This document shows, one piece after another, positions 28,786-37,978 of a DNA stretch of 64,000 nt. The stretch is from Brevibacillus thermoruber 423 (GTDB taxonomy: Bacteria; Bacillota; Bacilli; Brevibacillales; Brevibacillaceae): positions 64,501 to 128,500 of the forward strand of contig NZ_ATNE01000001.1 of the NCBI RefSeq assembly GCF_000454065.1. Direction: 5' to 3'. The notes beneath the pieces were generated by a model. The model was given only the letters and a program-made list of their open reading frames with translations. It searched no databases and was not told the origin of the DNA. Numbering within the stretch: the stretch's first letter is position 1; each line of letters begins with the position of its first letter. The translations under genes and the position numbers were made by a program.

Positions 28786-30420
28786 TTATTTCTTTTCGTT
28801 GGATGCGTATTTGAAGTCGATGAAGCCGAGCGGGTCGACCACGACGTCTTTTACCGTGTCCTGCTTCACCCACGCGTAGGTGAAGTAGTAAATCGGCATC
28901 GCCGGCATTTCGTCCATGACGATGGCGTCCGCCTTTTTCAGGATTTCGTTGCGCTTCGCCGGGTCTGCTTCTTTTGCCGACTGGTCCAGCAGGGCGAGGA
29001 ATTCCTTGTTTTCCCACTTGGACGTGTTCAGCCCGCCCTTGAAGACCTCGAAGAAGTTGATCGGGTCGTTGAAGTCGCCGATCCAGCTTGCCCGGCCGAT
29101 TTGGAAGTTGCCCGCCTTCATCTGCTCGCGGTGAACCTTGTTTTCCTTGTTGACCAGTTTGACTTCGATGCCGAACGCCTTTCTCCACTGGTCTTGAATG
29201 ACGGTCGCGATGCGCTGGTTCACTTCCGTCGTGTTGTACGACAGCGTGATCTCCGGCAGTTTGGAGATGCCCAGTTCCTTCATCCCTTCCGCGAGCAGCT
29301 TTTTCGCGGTCTCCACGTCGCCGTCCTTGAAGTAGCCGTCCGGATTGAACGCCATCGTCGGCGGCAGGATGCCGAGCGCCGGCGTGCTCTTGTACGGCAC
29401 GACATTCTCGGAGATTTCCTTGCGGTTAACCGCGTACGCGAAGGCTTGGCGGATCTTCTTGTTGGAGAACGGAGGCTGGGTCGTATTGAAAACGTACCAG
29501 TACGTACCGGCGGTCGCCTGGGTTTGCATTTTGCCCGAGTCCTTCAGCGCATCCAGCGCGTCAAGCGGCAAGTCGCCCAGCGGCGAGCCCGCCCAATCCA
29601 GATCGCCTTTCTCGAACATGGACAGCTCGGTGTTGGCGTCTTCGATCATGTTGATCGTCAGCTTGGACAGCTTGACGGCATCCTTGTCCCAGTAGGACTC
29701 GTTTTTCTCCAGTTCGATGACCGACTTGTGCTCCCACTTTTTCAGTACGAACGGACCGTTCCCCACGTACGTGTCGGGGCTGCCCGCCCAGTTTTTGTTG
29801 GCTTCCACCACTTTCTTGTTGACGGGGAAGTAGGTGACGGAGGCGACCAACTGCGGGAAGAACGGCGCCGGGTTTTCCAGCGTGACGACCAGCGTCTTGT
29901 CGTCCGTTGCCTTTACCCCCACGTCTTCCGCCTTGGCCTTGCCCGCATTGTAAGCCTGCCCGTTTTTCAGATAGTAGAGCTGGTATGCGTAGCCCGATGC
30001 CGTCTCCGGGTTGAGCACCCGTTTCCAGGCGTATTCAAAGTCGTGAGCCGTGACCGGATCGCCGTTGGACCACTTGCTGTCGCGCAGATGGAACGTGTAG
30101 GTCAGTCCGTCCGGAGACACTTCGTACTTCTCGGCGACTGCTTCCTTGAGCTGGCCGTTTGCGTCGAGGCGCAGCAGACCGTCAAACGCCGCGCGGGCCA
30201 CTGACATGGACGGAATGTCTTCCGCCAGTCCCGGGTCAATCGTGCTGGGGTCACCCGTATTCAGGTTGACGCGCAGTTCCTGCGCGGCTGCCTGCTGCCC
30301 CTGCGCGGCTGGCGTATCCGCGGGTTTGGCCGCGTCTTGCGGGCCATTCCCTCCACAGCCGGCAAAAGCGAGGCTGGACAGAAGAACAGCGCAAAGAGAC
30401 AGTCTCTGAAGTGCTTTCAT
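28786..30420 (-). CDS. Oligopeptide-binding lipoprotein, OppA type
   Basis: A second family-5 solute-binding protein, 544 residues, typical of OppA. The lipobox is SLAFAGC. The OppA-like segment LRVNLNTGDPSTIDPGLAED follows, then RLDANGQLKEAVAEKYEVSP. ATG 30420 has GAGGGGG upstream; the frame further up is not used. No ATPase or permease gene flanks it, so it must work with components encoded elsewhere. It differs clearly from the first binding protein in this window and is closer to classical OppA. Confidence 0.92.
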   Translation of the reverse strand: MKALQRLSLCAVLLSSLAFAGCGGNGPQDAAKPADTPAAQGQQAAAQELRVNLNTGDPSTIDPGLAEDIPSMSVARAAFDGLLRLDANGQLKEAVAEKYEVSPDGLTYTFHLRDSKWSNGDPVTAHDFEYAWKRVLNPETASGYAYQLYYLKNGQAYNAGKAKAEDVGVKATDDKTLVVTLENPAPFFPQLVASVTYFPVNKKVVEANKNWAGSPDTYVGNGPFVLKKWEHKSVIELEKNESYWDKDAVKLSKLTINMIEDANTELSMFEKGDLDWAGSPLGDLPLDALDALKDSGKMQTQATAGTYWYVFNTTQPPFSNKKIRQAFAYAVNRKEISENVVPYKSTPALGILPPTMAFNPDGYFKDGDVETAKKLLAEGMKELGISKLPEITLSYNTTEVNQRIATVIQDQWRKAFGIEVKLVNKENKVHREQMKAGNFQIGRASWIGDFNDPINFFEVFKGGLNTSKWENKEFLALLDQSAKEADPAKRNEILKKADAIVMDEMPAMPIYYFTYAWVKQDTVKDVVVDPLGFIDFKYASNEKK

Positions 30421-30470
30421 AAAATCCCCCTCGTGTAACTTTTTTTCTTGATTGTTCCAAGCATGATTAA

Positions 30471-30499
30471 ATAATATTATCTTATGAAAATTTTGTCTA
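30471..30499 (-). promoter_or_regulatory. Promoter of the oppA-type gene
   Basis: TAGACA (30494-30499) and TATTAT (30471-30476) on the minus strand, 17 bases apart, lie about 50 bases before the start in AT-rich DNA. Confidence 0.65.
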
Positions 30500-30532
30500 T
30501 ACCAATGTAAAACGCGAAAGGAGATGGCTGCG

Positions 30533-31345
30533 GTGCTGTCTGCCCTCGGACCTTCAATTGGAAAATTAATGGAAGAAACCGGCGGCCAATGGGGCATTTA
30601 CCTGGAGGATGTGCGGACCGGGGAACGGCTCGGCTTTGCCGAACATCAGCGCTTCTACGCCGCCAGCCTGATCAAGGTGCCGATCATGACGGCGGTGTTT
30701 GCCGAAGCGTACGCCGGCAGACTGGCCCTGTCAGACAAGCTCCGGCTGCGGCGGGAGGATCAGGTGGGCGGAGACGGCGTGCTGCAGCACTTGACGCCGG
30801 GCACCGAACTGACCGTCTACGACGCCGTGACGCTGATGATCATTCAGAGCGACAACACGGCGACCAACATGCTGATCGACCTGGTCGGCACGGACGCCAT
30901 CCGCGCCGCCATGAGCCGTACGGAGATGGTCAACAGTTCGTTTTACAACAAGCTGATGATTGTCCCGGCGGAGCCGGAGGGCTACAACGAAGTGACCGCC
31001 GCAGACATGGGCAGCCATTTCCGCTGTCTGGCGACGGGAAAAGCGATCTCGTACAACAGCTGCCTGCACATGATCAACATTCTCAAGCGGCAGCAGCACC
31101 GCGACCGGATCCCGTGCCGCCTGCCCGATCCGGAAGGCGATGTCATCGGCATGCTGCCCAAGTGGGAGCTGGCGAACAAGACCGGAACGGTGACCAACAT
31201 CACGCATGACGCCGGCATCTTGTATGTGGGCGGGCACGCCGTTACCATCTGTACCCTGTCCAGGGACGTGGACGCCAAAGCGGCCGGCGAGATGATGGGA
31301 CGGATCGGACGGATGGTGTACGACCTGTACGCGGGCCGCTCCTGA
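30533..31345 (+). CDS. Serine hydrolase of the class A beta-lactamase fold, no signal peptide
   Basis: A ~270-residue protein with the three penicillin-recognising motifs in order: SLIK (SxxK), QSDN (SDN) and NKTGTVTN (KTG). Unlike secreted beta-lactamases it has no signal peptide and starts directly with a helix (VLSALGPSIGKLMEETGG), so it appears cytoplasmic. Similar short serine hydrolases are common in Paenibacillaceae, and their function is not established. I prefer the GTG at 30533, nine bases from AAAGGAG; ATG 30524 directly abuts that site. It is divergent from the oppA-type gene. Confidence 0.85.
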   Translation: MLSALGPSIGKLMEETGGQWGIYLEDVRTGERLGFAEHQRFYAASLIKVPIMTAVFAEAYAGRLALSDKLRLRREDQVGGDGVLQHLTPGTELTVYDAVTLMIIQSDNTATNMLIDLVGTDAIRAAMSRTEMVNSSFYNKLMIVPAEPEGYNEVTAADMGSHFRCLATGKAISYNSCLHMINILKRQQHRDRIPCRLPDPEGDVIGMLPKWELANKTGTVTNITHDAGILYVGGHAVTICTLSRDVDAKAAGEMMGRIGRMVYDLYAGRS

Positions 31346-31465
31346 CCAAAACCCGTGGTCAGCGGCAGCCCGGCACGAATCGCTCTCTTGCGGACGTGCC
31401 TTTGCCTTGTGTTTGCTCTCAGGATACTCGAACCACCCAACCGCACAGGCTGGTGCCGCGCAGAC

Positions 31466-31502
31466 AAAAACGGGCGTCCTCCCCCAACCGGGAAGGACGC
31501 CC
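31466..31502. terminator. Terminator between beta-lactamase-fold gene and FAD oxidoreductase
   Basis: GGGCGTCCT (31472-31480) pairs with AGGACGCCC (31494-31502). On the minus strand a GTTTTTG tail follows, giving the terminator of the FAD oxidoreductase gene. The plus strand has only a weak T-rich tail. Confidence 0.75.
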
Positions 31503-31520
31503 TGATTTTGTGTGGCGTGC

Positions 31521-32813
31521 TTACTTTTCGAGAATCAGCTTGCTTGCCTCGTACGCGCTGGAGAAGGAGAGCTCGGAAAGCTGTCCCTGCCCTTCGCACC
31601 AGTCGCCGGCAAAGAAGAGGTTGCGGTAGTCCGGCAGGAAGATCGGCATCGGCTTCTGGTTCATCGTCCACTTGATCTCCTGCACCACGGCGCGCGTCGA
31701 AACGCGCGGGACGACCAGCTCTTCGCGCCAGCCCGGGAAGTGCTTGTCGTACAGTTGTTCAATCTCCTGCTTGCGCTGTTCGACCGCTTCCTTGCTGCCC
31801 ACTTCCGATTGGCGCAGGTAGGCTGTCGCCTGCAGCAGTTGGCCTCCCTCCGGCACGCAGGTGGTGTCGTAGTACGAGATGTCGGTGATGAAAATGTTGT
31901 TCTGCTTGTCGTACACATAGGTGTAGGGCACGTCGATCCGCTGTTTCAAGCCGACGTCGTACACCACCACGACCGTCGGCTCGTACGACGCGTACTGTTC
32001 GATGGCGTGCTCCAGCTTGGTATCCTTGAACACCTTGACCATTTCCTTGGGCGGAATGCAGCAGACGAACTCGTCGGCGGTATACTCCGCATCCGGGGTG
32101 ACGGCGGCGATCACGCGGTCGTTTTCCCAGCGGAACGCCTCCACTCTGGTCTTGGTGAGAATCGTACCGTTGTGGGCCTCGATTACGCGGACAAACTCGT
32201 TGATCAGCGCCTGCCAGCCGCCGCCGATGTAGGCCACCGGTTTGTTGGTCGTAAACAGGCGGCGATAGTAGGTAAAGAACACGTCGGACGGGATTTTTTC
32301 CGGCTCCCGGGTAAAGAAGTTGGAAGACGCCAGCGTCAGCATCATTTCCCGCACGTCCTCGCTGACGTTTTTCTTCTCCATCCACTTTTGGATCGACAGG
32401 TGCGGATGGCCCGTCTCCATCTTCAGCATCGTTTTCAGGATTTCAAAGGTAAAGAGGACCTTGTCCAGCCCTTTCAACAGCTTGGTGCGGAACAGCCCCT
32501 GCACGTTGGCCGGAACGGCGGTCAGGTCGTCTCCCAGGTCGTATTTGGCTTTGTTGGGGTTGAAGTCCTGCCAGTCGATGTGGAGGCCCAACTCTTTTTC
32601 AAACGTTTTCAAAATGGACGTGTCGCGGCCGTAAATGGCGTGGGCGCCGAAGTTGAAATTGAAGCCCTTGAGCTTCAGCGTGACAGCTCGTCCGCCCAAG
32701 GAACCCCGTTCCAAGAGCGCCACTTTCTTGCCCTTGGACGAAAGATAGGCAGCAGCGGACAAACCGGCCAGTCCGCCGCCGACAATGACGACGTCATAGT
32801 GATTGGTGGTCAT
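31521..32813 (-). CDS. FAD-dependent oxidoreductase (phytoene desaturase/amine oxidase-like)
   Basis: A 430-residue flavoprotein. The FAD dinucleotide-binding motif is VVIVGGGLAGLSAAAYLSSKGKKVAL (starting at about residue 7, with Glu at its end) and the C-terminal FAD motif is NLFFAGDWCEGQGQLSELSF. The layout is that of NAD(P)/FAD proteins related to CrtI phytoene desaturase and protoporphyrinogen oxidase. There are no carotenoid or haem genes nearby, so the substrate is unknown. ATG 32813 has GGGAG at a good distance. Confidence 0.88.
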   Translation of the reverse strand: MTTNHYDVVIVGGGLAGLSAAAYLSSKGKKVALLERGSLGGRAVTLKLKGFNFNFGAHAIYGRDTSILKTFEKELGLHIDWQDFNPNKAKYDLGDDLTAVPANVQGLFRTKLLKGLDKVLFTFEILKTMLKMETGHPHLSIQKWMEKKNVSEDVREMMLTLASSNFFTREPEKIPSDVFFTYYRRLFTTNKPVAYIGGGWQALINEFVRVIEAHNGTILTKTRVEAFRWENDRVIAAVTPDAEYTADEFVCCIPPKEMVKVFKDTKLEHAIEQYASYEPTVVVVYDVGLKQRIDVPYTYVYDKQNNIFITDISYYDTTCVPEGGQLLQATAYLRQSEVGSKEAVEQRKQEIEQLYDKHFPGWREELVVPRVSTRAVVQEIKWTMNQKPMPIFLPDYRNLFFAGDWCEGQGQLSELSFSSAYEASKLILEK

Positions 32814-32861
32814 ACAACAATCTCCCTTACGCACTCTCGAAGTTGATTCCTAATCCTCCAT

Positions 32862-32891
32862 AGAATAAGGGATAGACAAGGTGGAAGTCAA
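32862..32891 (-). promoter_or_regulatory. Probable promoter of the FAD oxidoreductase gene
   Basis: TTGACT (32886-32891) and TATTCT (32862-32867) on the minus strand are 18 bases apart, about 48 bases before the start. Confidence 0.5.
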
Positions 32892-33029
32892 CTATCAATG
32901 AACTGTGTCTATTGTTATACTCGATATACCATTTATTGCCTTTTCTCACCAGTTTTTTACAAAACGCGCCATTTCTTCCGCCGCCGGGTGATATAATCGA
33001 AGAGATTCGTTTGGACAGGAGGAACGCAC

Positions 33030-33844
33030 GTGAACATCGGGCCGAAAATCGGTGAAGGACATACCGCGGAGATCTTTTTCCGGGACAACCGTTTGGCGGT
33101 AAAGCTGTTTCGGCCGGGGATCCGGTACAGCTTGCGGAGGCGGAATGGCTGGCGGCGCAGCACGTCACCCGGCTGGTGCTGCCCGCACCGGCCGCCCGCG
33201 CCAGGGAAGAGTGGCAGGGACGGCCGGCGATTGTCTACGATTACGTCACCGGCATCCCCCTGCTCACCCACATTCTCCGCTCTCCGTGGCGGCTGCGCCG
33301 GCACGCCAGGCAGCTTGCGGTCCTGCACCGGGACGTGCACACACACGGCGGAACCGGTCTCCCCCCGCAAAAAGCGGTGCTGGAGCATCAGATCAGAAGC
33401 GCCCCGCTGCTCACCGACAGGCAAAAAGCGGCGGTGCTTGCGCGGCTATCGCAACTGCCGGACGGCGCGGTCACCTGCCACGGGGATCTGCATCCCGACA
33501 ACATTCTGCTGACTCCCGACGGCCCCGTTATCCTCGACTGGCTGACGGCCCACTGCGGCGACCCGCTGGCCGACGTGGCGCGCACGGTGCTGATGCTGCG
33601 CACGGGTTCGCTTCCCGGGGAGCTGCCCCGTCCGCTGCAGTCCCTGCTGCAGATCGTCCGCCGCCGCTTTTGCCGCTTCTACCTGCACGAGTACCTGCGC
33701 CTCGCGGACGGGACTGTCGAGCAGGTCACTGCCTGGGAGCTGCCCGTCGCGGCTGCCCGACTGGCCGAGCATGTGCCGGAGGCGGAAAAGCAGCAGCTTC
33801 TCCTGCGTGTCCGCACCCTGCTTCGTTGGGGGGCCGCCGATTAG
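33030..33844 (+). pseudogene. Aminoglycoside phosphotransferase-family kinase, broken by a 1-base frameshift
   Basis: The N-terminal piece starts at GTG 33030 after AGGAGG and reads MNIGPKIGEGHTAEIFF, a kinase Gly-rich start, up to VKLFRPG. There the frame must shift. The continuing kinase sequence (AEAEWLAAQHV, then the catalytic loop CHGDLHPDNILL and metal-binding VILDWLTA) is in another frame that runs to 33844. Restoring one G in the GGGG run at 33116-33119 would give an uninterrupted ~271-residue protein. It is either a recent inactivation, a phase-variable G tract or a base-calling error. Its 3' end touches the convergent gene at 33841. Confidence 0.85.
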
Positions 33845-34986
33845 GAGCCCTGCTCGTTTCGCCGCGTCATCTGCTGCCAGACGGTGCCGCTGGCCGCTTC
33901 TCCGCTTTCGATCCGCTCCAGCGCCATTTTGATTTGCAGGCGCACCTCGAATTCCGGTTCGTCCTGGGCCGCACGCAGCGCCTCCAGCGCAGACTCGTCG
34001 CCCACTTCGTAGAGGAAGCGGGCCGCCCGCCAGCGAACCAGCTTGTTGGGGTCTTTCAGCGCTTCCGCCATCGGTCCGATGGCGCGCGGGTCCCCCAGGT
34101 CGGACAGGGTGTCCCCCGCTGTGCGCCGGACGGAGACGGATTCGTCCCGCAGCGCTTCAAACAGATAGGGCAGCACCGCGTCCCCGCCGACCATGCCCAG
34201 ATAGACCACCGCCAGCCGGCGGATGGAGGCTTTGGGATCGCGCAGCGCCTTCACCAGCACCGGCAAATCCGCTTCGGTCGGCTCCAGCCGATCCAGGGCG
34301 GCATACCGCTTTTGCCAGTCGGGATCGTCCAGCATCTCCAGGGTGACGACTTTCTTCTCCCGCTGTTCCGGCTGCGGCGGCGCCTCGCCCGGCTCCTGCT
34401 GCATCGCCAGCTTCACCAGCTCGTCCACCCGCTCCTGCGGATACGCGGCGTCGATCTCCTGCGCCACCACCTCGCCGATCTCGCGCAGATCGCCGTAGCG
34501 GACGCCGTGTTCCACCCACTTGCGCTCCATGATCAGGTTGGGCGAAGCGGACCCCGCCTGGACGGCTGCCTTGCCGAACCGCTCCGGCAACGCGGCGCGA
34601 ATCTGCTCCGTCCCCATCGTCACCTTCACCTGCATGGGAATGCCGCGGAACATCTGAATGTACACCTGCGCTTCCCCCCAGCCGGCTTCGCTCGCCTCTT
34701 CCGTCAGGGCCGGCAGCGCGGCCTCTCCGCCTGAGCCAAACGCTTCCCTGGCCTGCGTCAGAATCCGCTGCCAGTCGGCGTTCGACTTTCGCTCCAAGGC
34801 GAAAAAATCGGCCGTGTGGAAAATGGACGTCACACCCTCGATCGCCAGCAGTTTGCGGATCAGGTCCGGGAGGGACGCTGTCGTTTCTTTTGTATAGACG
34901 CGCTGTACACCGTCCGGCAAACGCTCGTCCACGTTCAGCTTCATCACGTTGGGACTGGGCGTCGGCTCGATGGACAACAGTTTCAT
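33841..34986 (-). CDS. NifU N-terminal/HEAT-repeat protein (CvfC-like)
   Basis: A 381-residue two-part protein. Residues 1-85 resemble the Nfu/NifU N-terminal scaffold domain (LLSIEPTPSPNVMKLNVDE, SIFHTADFFALERK). The C-terminal half from about 225 contains HEAT-like repeats (VLVKALRDPKASIRRLAVVY, AVLPYLFEALRDESVSVRRT, GPMAEALKDPNKLVRWRAAR). The same architecture is annotated as conserved virulence factor C in Staphylococcus; its biochemical role is unknown. The iron-sulphur scaffold cysteines (CxxC) of true Nfu proteins are not present. Confidence 0.85.
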   Translation of the reverse strand: MKLLSIEPTPSPNVMKLNVDERLPDGVQRVYTKETTASLPDLIRKLLAIEGVTSIFHTADFFALERKSNADWQRILTQAREAFGSGGEAALPALTEEASEAGWGEAQVYIQMFRGIPMQVKVTMGTEQIRAALPERFGKAAVQAGSASPNLIMERKWVEHGVRYGDLREIGEVVAQEIDAAYPQERVDELVKLAMQQEPGEAPPQPEQREKKVVTLEMLDDPDWQKRYAALDRLEPTEADLPVLVKALRDPKASIRRLAVVYLGMVGGDAVLPYLFEALRDESVSVRRTAGDTLSDLGDPRAIGPMAEALKDPNKLVRWRAARFLYEVGDESALEALRAAQDEPEFEVRLQIKMALERIESGEAASGTVWQQMTRRNEQGS

Positions 34987-35288
34987 AGGGAATCACTCCT
35001 CCAGCCACAATCACTCCCTTTTATCGTAGCACGTCTGTCCCGGGCTTTCCATGTCAGCGGCCCGCGCAACTGCACTCGGCCTGCCGCGGCGTGCCGCTCC
35101 ACGCGCCCTCTGCGGGACTGCCGACAGCCCGGGCGGCCTTTTCCCCTGTCCCCTCGCATCTACGCAGAAATCTTCCCGTATCGTACGCAACTTTGCGTCA
35201 TTCCATTCGCTTGGCGGCCCAAACAAAAGGAGAACGATCCGTCCGGATGTTCTCCATCATTCATTGCCCGTCGTATGCAGCCCATTCT
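34987..35288. other. Intergenic interval, no gene
   Basis: About 300 bases without a supportable CDS. It holds the promoter region of the HEAT-repeat gene on its left and the GNAT-gene terminator (35222-35255) on its right. Confidence 0.5.
35222..35255 (-). terminator. Terminator of the double-GNAT gene
   Basis: GGAGAAC/GTTCTCC (35229-35235 / 35249-35255) has inner complementarity and, on the minus strand, a TTTTGTTT tail. It lies 34 bases past the stop at 35289. Confidence 0.8.
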
Positions 35289-36155
35289 CTAGGTGATCGG
35301 AAGCTGATAGTAGTCGTTGGCCGACTTGACCGCAAAGCCGCACGATTCGTACAGGATGAGGGCCCGGGTGTTCTCGCAGGCCACTTCCAGCGCCACCCGC
35401 CCGTACCCCTGATCACGCAGCGTACGGATGGTCCGCGCCAGCGCCTGGCGGCCGTAACCGCGTCCCCGGTGGTCGGGATGGATGCAAAAGCCAAACACCA
35501 CGGCCTGCTCCGCCTGCTTGACCACGCTGATTTTGCCGACAGCTTCCCCGCCACGCATCACCAGATACGTCTCCCGATCGGAAGCAAGTTCGATCTTCGC
35601 CGTCATCTCCCGCGCGTGTTCTTCGTCCATGTGAAAGCCGAGGACGTTTAGGCGGACGAGCGTATCCCGATCCTCCCTCCCGGCCGGCTTCACTTCCACG
35701 GAAGGAACGGACGTCTGCTGCGGAACATCGCCCAGCTCCATCCAGTACTCGGAGAACCGGTAGGACGCCCCGATCGCCTCCATGAATGCCTTGCCGGACT
35801 GCGATTCCCGCTGCACGATAAACAGCAGCTGAGGGATCCCGCGATCCCTGCATTCCTCCTCCGCCCGCTCCTGAAGCTGCCGGAAAACGCCTTGGCGGCG
35901 GTAGGCCGGATGGACCATGCCGCTCACCTCCGCTTCCCCGGCATGAAAGCAATACAGCCCCAAATAGCCGATCAGGCGGCCGTCCGCGTAGCAGAGAAAA
36001 TCGTCCGTGCAGTTTCCCGGCCGATGTTCCAGCATGTCCTCATTCAGTTTCAAATCGATCCCGTCATGCTGATTGCAAAGGGCGGCCAACTCCCTGATGT
36101 CGGACAAATCCTCCGGGGTCAGCGCCGCCTTGGCTATTATCGTATAGGGTGCCAC
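35289..36155 (-). CDS. GNAT acetyltransferase with two GNAT domains
   Basis: A 288-residue acyl-CoA N-acyltransferase. The N-terminal domain has the acetyl-CoA-binding signature VHPAYRRQGVFRQLQ near residue 80. The C-terminal domain has IHPDHRGRGYGRQALARTI near residue 227 and VACENTRALILYESCGF, a standard GNAT motif set. The start is GTG 36155 with AAAGGAGGAG upstream; the frame continues to 36203. The substrate is unknown. Confidence 0.88.
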   Translation of the reverse strand: MAPYTIIAKAALTPEDLSDIRELAALCNQHDGIDLKLNEDMLEHRPGNCTDDFLCYADGRLIGYLGLYCFHAGEAEVSGMVHPAYRRQGVFRQLQERAEEECRDRGIPQLLFIVQRESQSGKAFMEAIGASYRFSEYWMELGDVPQQTSVPSVEVKPAGREDRDTLVRLNVLGFHMDEEHAREMTAKIELASDRETYLVMRGGEAVGKISVVKQAEQAVVFGFCIHPDHRGRGYGRQALARTIRTLRDQGYGRVALEVACENTRALILYESCGFAVKSANDYYQLPIT

Positions 36156-36218
36156 TCCGTCTCCTCCTTTGCTGCGTCTCTTTTGCGCCAGGGACGCCCT
36201 CATGATAAAGACGCACTC

Positions 36219-36980
36219 TCACAAAAAATAGATGCGCTGAATCTCACGCACCACCTCTTCCAGATTGTTGGGCACCTGGGGGATGGCATAGCCGACATAG
36301 AGCGGCGAGGTGACAAAACGGGGCACCACCTTGACGACGATGCGCTCTTCCCAGCGGTAGAAAAACAGGTTGTAGCTCTGGCAGCGGCGATTGAAGCGGT
36401 TCAGGATCCAGTGCGCCAGAATCTGCACGTAATCGGCCATGCGCGGCAGACGGTCCATGTCGGAGAGGACCACGTTGCACTCGAAGAAACCGGCCCTTGG
36501 CAGCGTGGACAGATTGCACTCCACCCCCGCCTCCCGATCGATGACGATGCCTTCAAAATCGCTCGGTTTTACATGCTGCAGGTAATCGTAGGTCTCCAAC
36601 CCGACAATCTGCATGTGCGGATGGCGCATGCTTCCTCCCGAGTACGGGCCGTGATTTTTGAAAAACAGGACGGAGCGAAACGAGCCGCTCCGTTCCATCT
36701 CCCGCCATTTTTCCACCCCAAACGAAAACAGGGCATGCAGATGCTCCCGGGGATAGACGGACAGTTCGGCGTCGCAGTCGTCGGTCTCGATCAGCACGGT
36801 CTGGAAGGCGTCCTTCAGCACGGGGTATTTGTTGCGCAGCCAAATCATTGGCCCGCGCCGCTCCAGCACGCCCTCCAGTTCGTCCGGGCTGCAGAACGGA
36901 CAGGCCGCTTCCCGGTTGGTGACGTTCTCCGGCTTTTGCCGGCCGATGTGTATGTCAAATTGCAAATGCGTGTGCGGCAT
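36219..36980 (-). CDS. DUF4931 protein, GalT/HIT-like
   Basis: A 253-residue protein resembling galactose-1-phosphate uridylyltransferase. It has an N-terminal zinc-type ACPFCSPDE motif, IWLRNKYPVLKD, and the histidine motif MRHPHMQIVGL corresponding to the HPH region of the histidine-triad superfamily. Bacillus homologues are annotated as DUF4931 with no known substrate. ATG 36980 follows GGAGGAAA. It is divergent from the pirin gene, with a perfect palindrome between them. Confidence 0.78.
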   Translation of the reverse strand: MPHTHLQFDIHIGRQKPENVTNREAACPFCSPDELEGVLERRGPMIWLRNKYPVLKDAFQTVLIETDDCDAELSVYPREHLHALFSFGVEKWREMERSGSFRSVLFFKNHGPYSGGSMRHPHMQIVGLETYDYLQHVKPSDFEGIVIDREAGVECNLSTLPRAGFFECNVVLSDMDRLPRMADYVQILAHWILNRFNRRCQSYNLFFYRWEERIVVKVVPRFVTSPLYVGYAIPQVPNNLEEVVREIQRIYFL

Positions 36981-37025
36981 CCGCGTTTCCTCCCTCCACA
37001 AGCTGCGAACGTAACTATACCAACT

Positions 37026-37037
37026 TTACAATTGTAA
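37026..37037. promoter_or_regulatory. Perfect 12-bp palindrome between DUF4931 and pirin genes
   Basis: TTACAATTGTAA lies in the 160-base divergent region and fits an operator for a small dimeric regulator. MarR/DUF24-type regulators such as YodB or CatR use TTAC...GTAA-like sites at quinone-responsive genes, and pirins can act on flavonoid or quinone compounds. The link to such a regulator is an inference. Confidence 0.4.
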
Positions 37038-37141
37038 GTGTAAGGGGTAGTATGTTTGGTAGCCATTCTCCCCCGCGGGGGAACGCTCAATCTTTCGCGG
37101 CATCCGAGACGAGACGGCATTCCGCGACAGGAGGTATGTTG

Positions 37142-37843
37142 ATGATATCCGTCTACAAGGCGCAGTCCCGCTATACGACCGACCACGGATGGCTGAAGAG
37201 CAGCTTCAGCTTCTCCTTTGCCGAATACTACGACCCGGCCAACATGGGATTCGGCCCGCTGCGCGTGTTCAACGATGACGTCGTGCAGCCGTTGACCGGT
37301 TTTGGCCCACATCCGCACCGCGAAATGGAAATCGTCTCCATCGTCCTGAAAGGCGAGCTGGAGCACAAGGACAGCACGGGACGCCAGGAGGTGATCCGGC
37401 CCGGCGACGTGCAGCGGATGAGCGCCGGCACGGGCATCATTCACTCGGAAATGAACCCGTCGGCGACGCAAGAAGTGAACTTTTTGCAGCTCTGGTTTGA
37501 ACCGGCCAAATACGGCTTGGCTCCCTCCTACGAGCAAACGGCGTACGATCCCGAACAGATGGTCAATCGGCTGCTGCCGGTGGTCTCCCGGGAGGGCGGG
37601 GAGCAGATTGCCCGCATCCATCAGGACCTGACGCTGTACCTGTCCCGTCTCGAGCCGGGTGCCGCCCTCACGTTTGAACAGGAAGAGGGCCGCCGCATCT
37701 ACCTGTTTGTGATCGAAGGCGATCTGGCCGTCAACGGCGAGACGGCACTGGCCAAGCGGGACGCAGCCCGCATCACCGACACGCCGAAGCTGTCGCTGAC
37801 CAGTCCGTCGGGCGCGTTCTTCATGCTGATCGACCTGCCGTAA
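37142..37843 (+). CDS. Pirin family protein (YhhW/quercetin dioxygenase-like)
   Basis: A 233-residue bicupin. The N-terminal cupin has the metal ligands in GFGPHPHREMEIVSIVLKGE and a later HSEMNPS, typical of YhhW-type pirins that act as metal-dependent quercetinases in vitro. I chose ATG 37142, seven bases after AGGAGG, over the ATG two codons earlier. It is a single gene with its own downstream terminator. Confidence 0.92.
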   Translation: MISVYKAQSRYTTDHGWLKSSFSFSFAEYYDPANMGFGPLRVFNDDVVQPLTGFGPHPHREMEIVSIVLKGELEHKDSTGRQEVIRPGDVQRMSAGTGIIHSEMNPSATQEVNFLQLWFEPAKYGLAPSYEQTAYDPEQMVNRLLPVVSREGGEQIARIHQDLTLYLSRLEPGAALTFEQEEGRRIYLFVIEGDLAVNGETALAKRDAARITDTPKLSLTSPSGAFFMLIDLP

Positions 37844-37879
37844 GCACGGCCGCTTCGATCCGTCAACCGCCTTTTCTCA

Positions 37880-37917
37880 CACCGCCGCCTCCGCTCCTCG
37901 GACGGCGGCCTTTTTTT
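37880..37917 (+). terminator. Terminator of the pirin gene
   Basis: A GC-rich hairpin (CCGCCGCC ... GGACGGCGG) is followed by TTTTTTT. Confidence 0.8.
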
Positions 37918-37978
37918 ATCTCACGGCTTCGGCATAGTATGGTTACCAGCAATCCCCGGAAAGGTGTGTTGATGTCAG

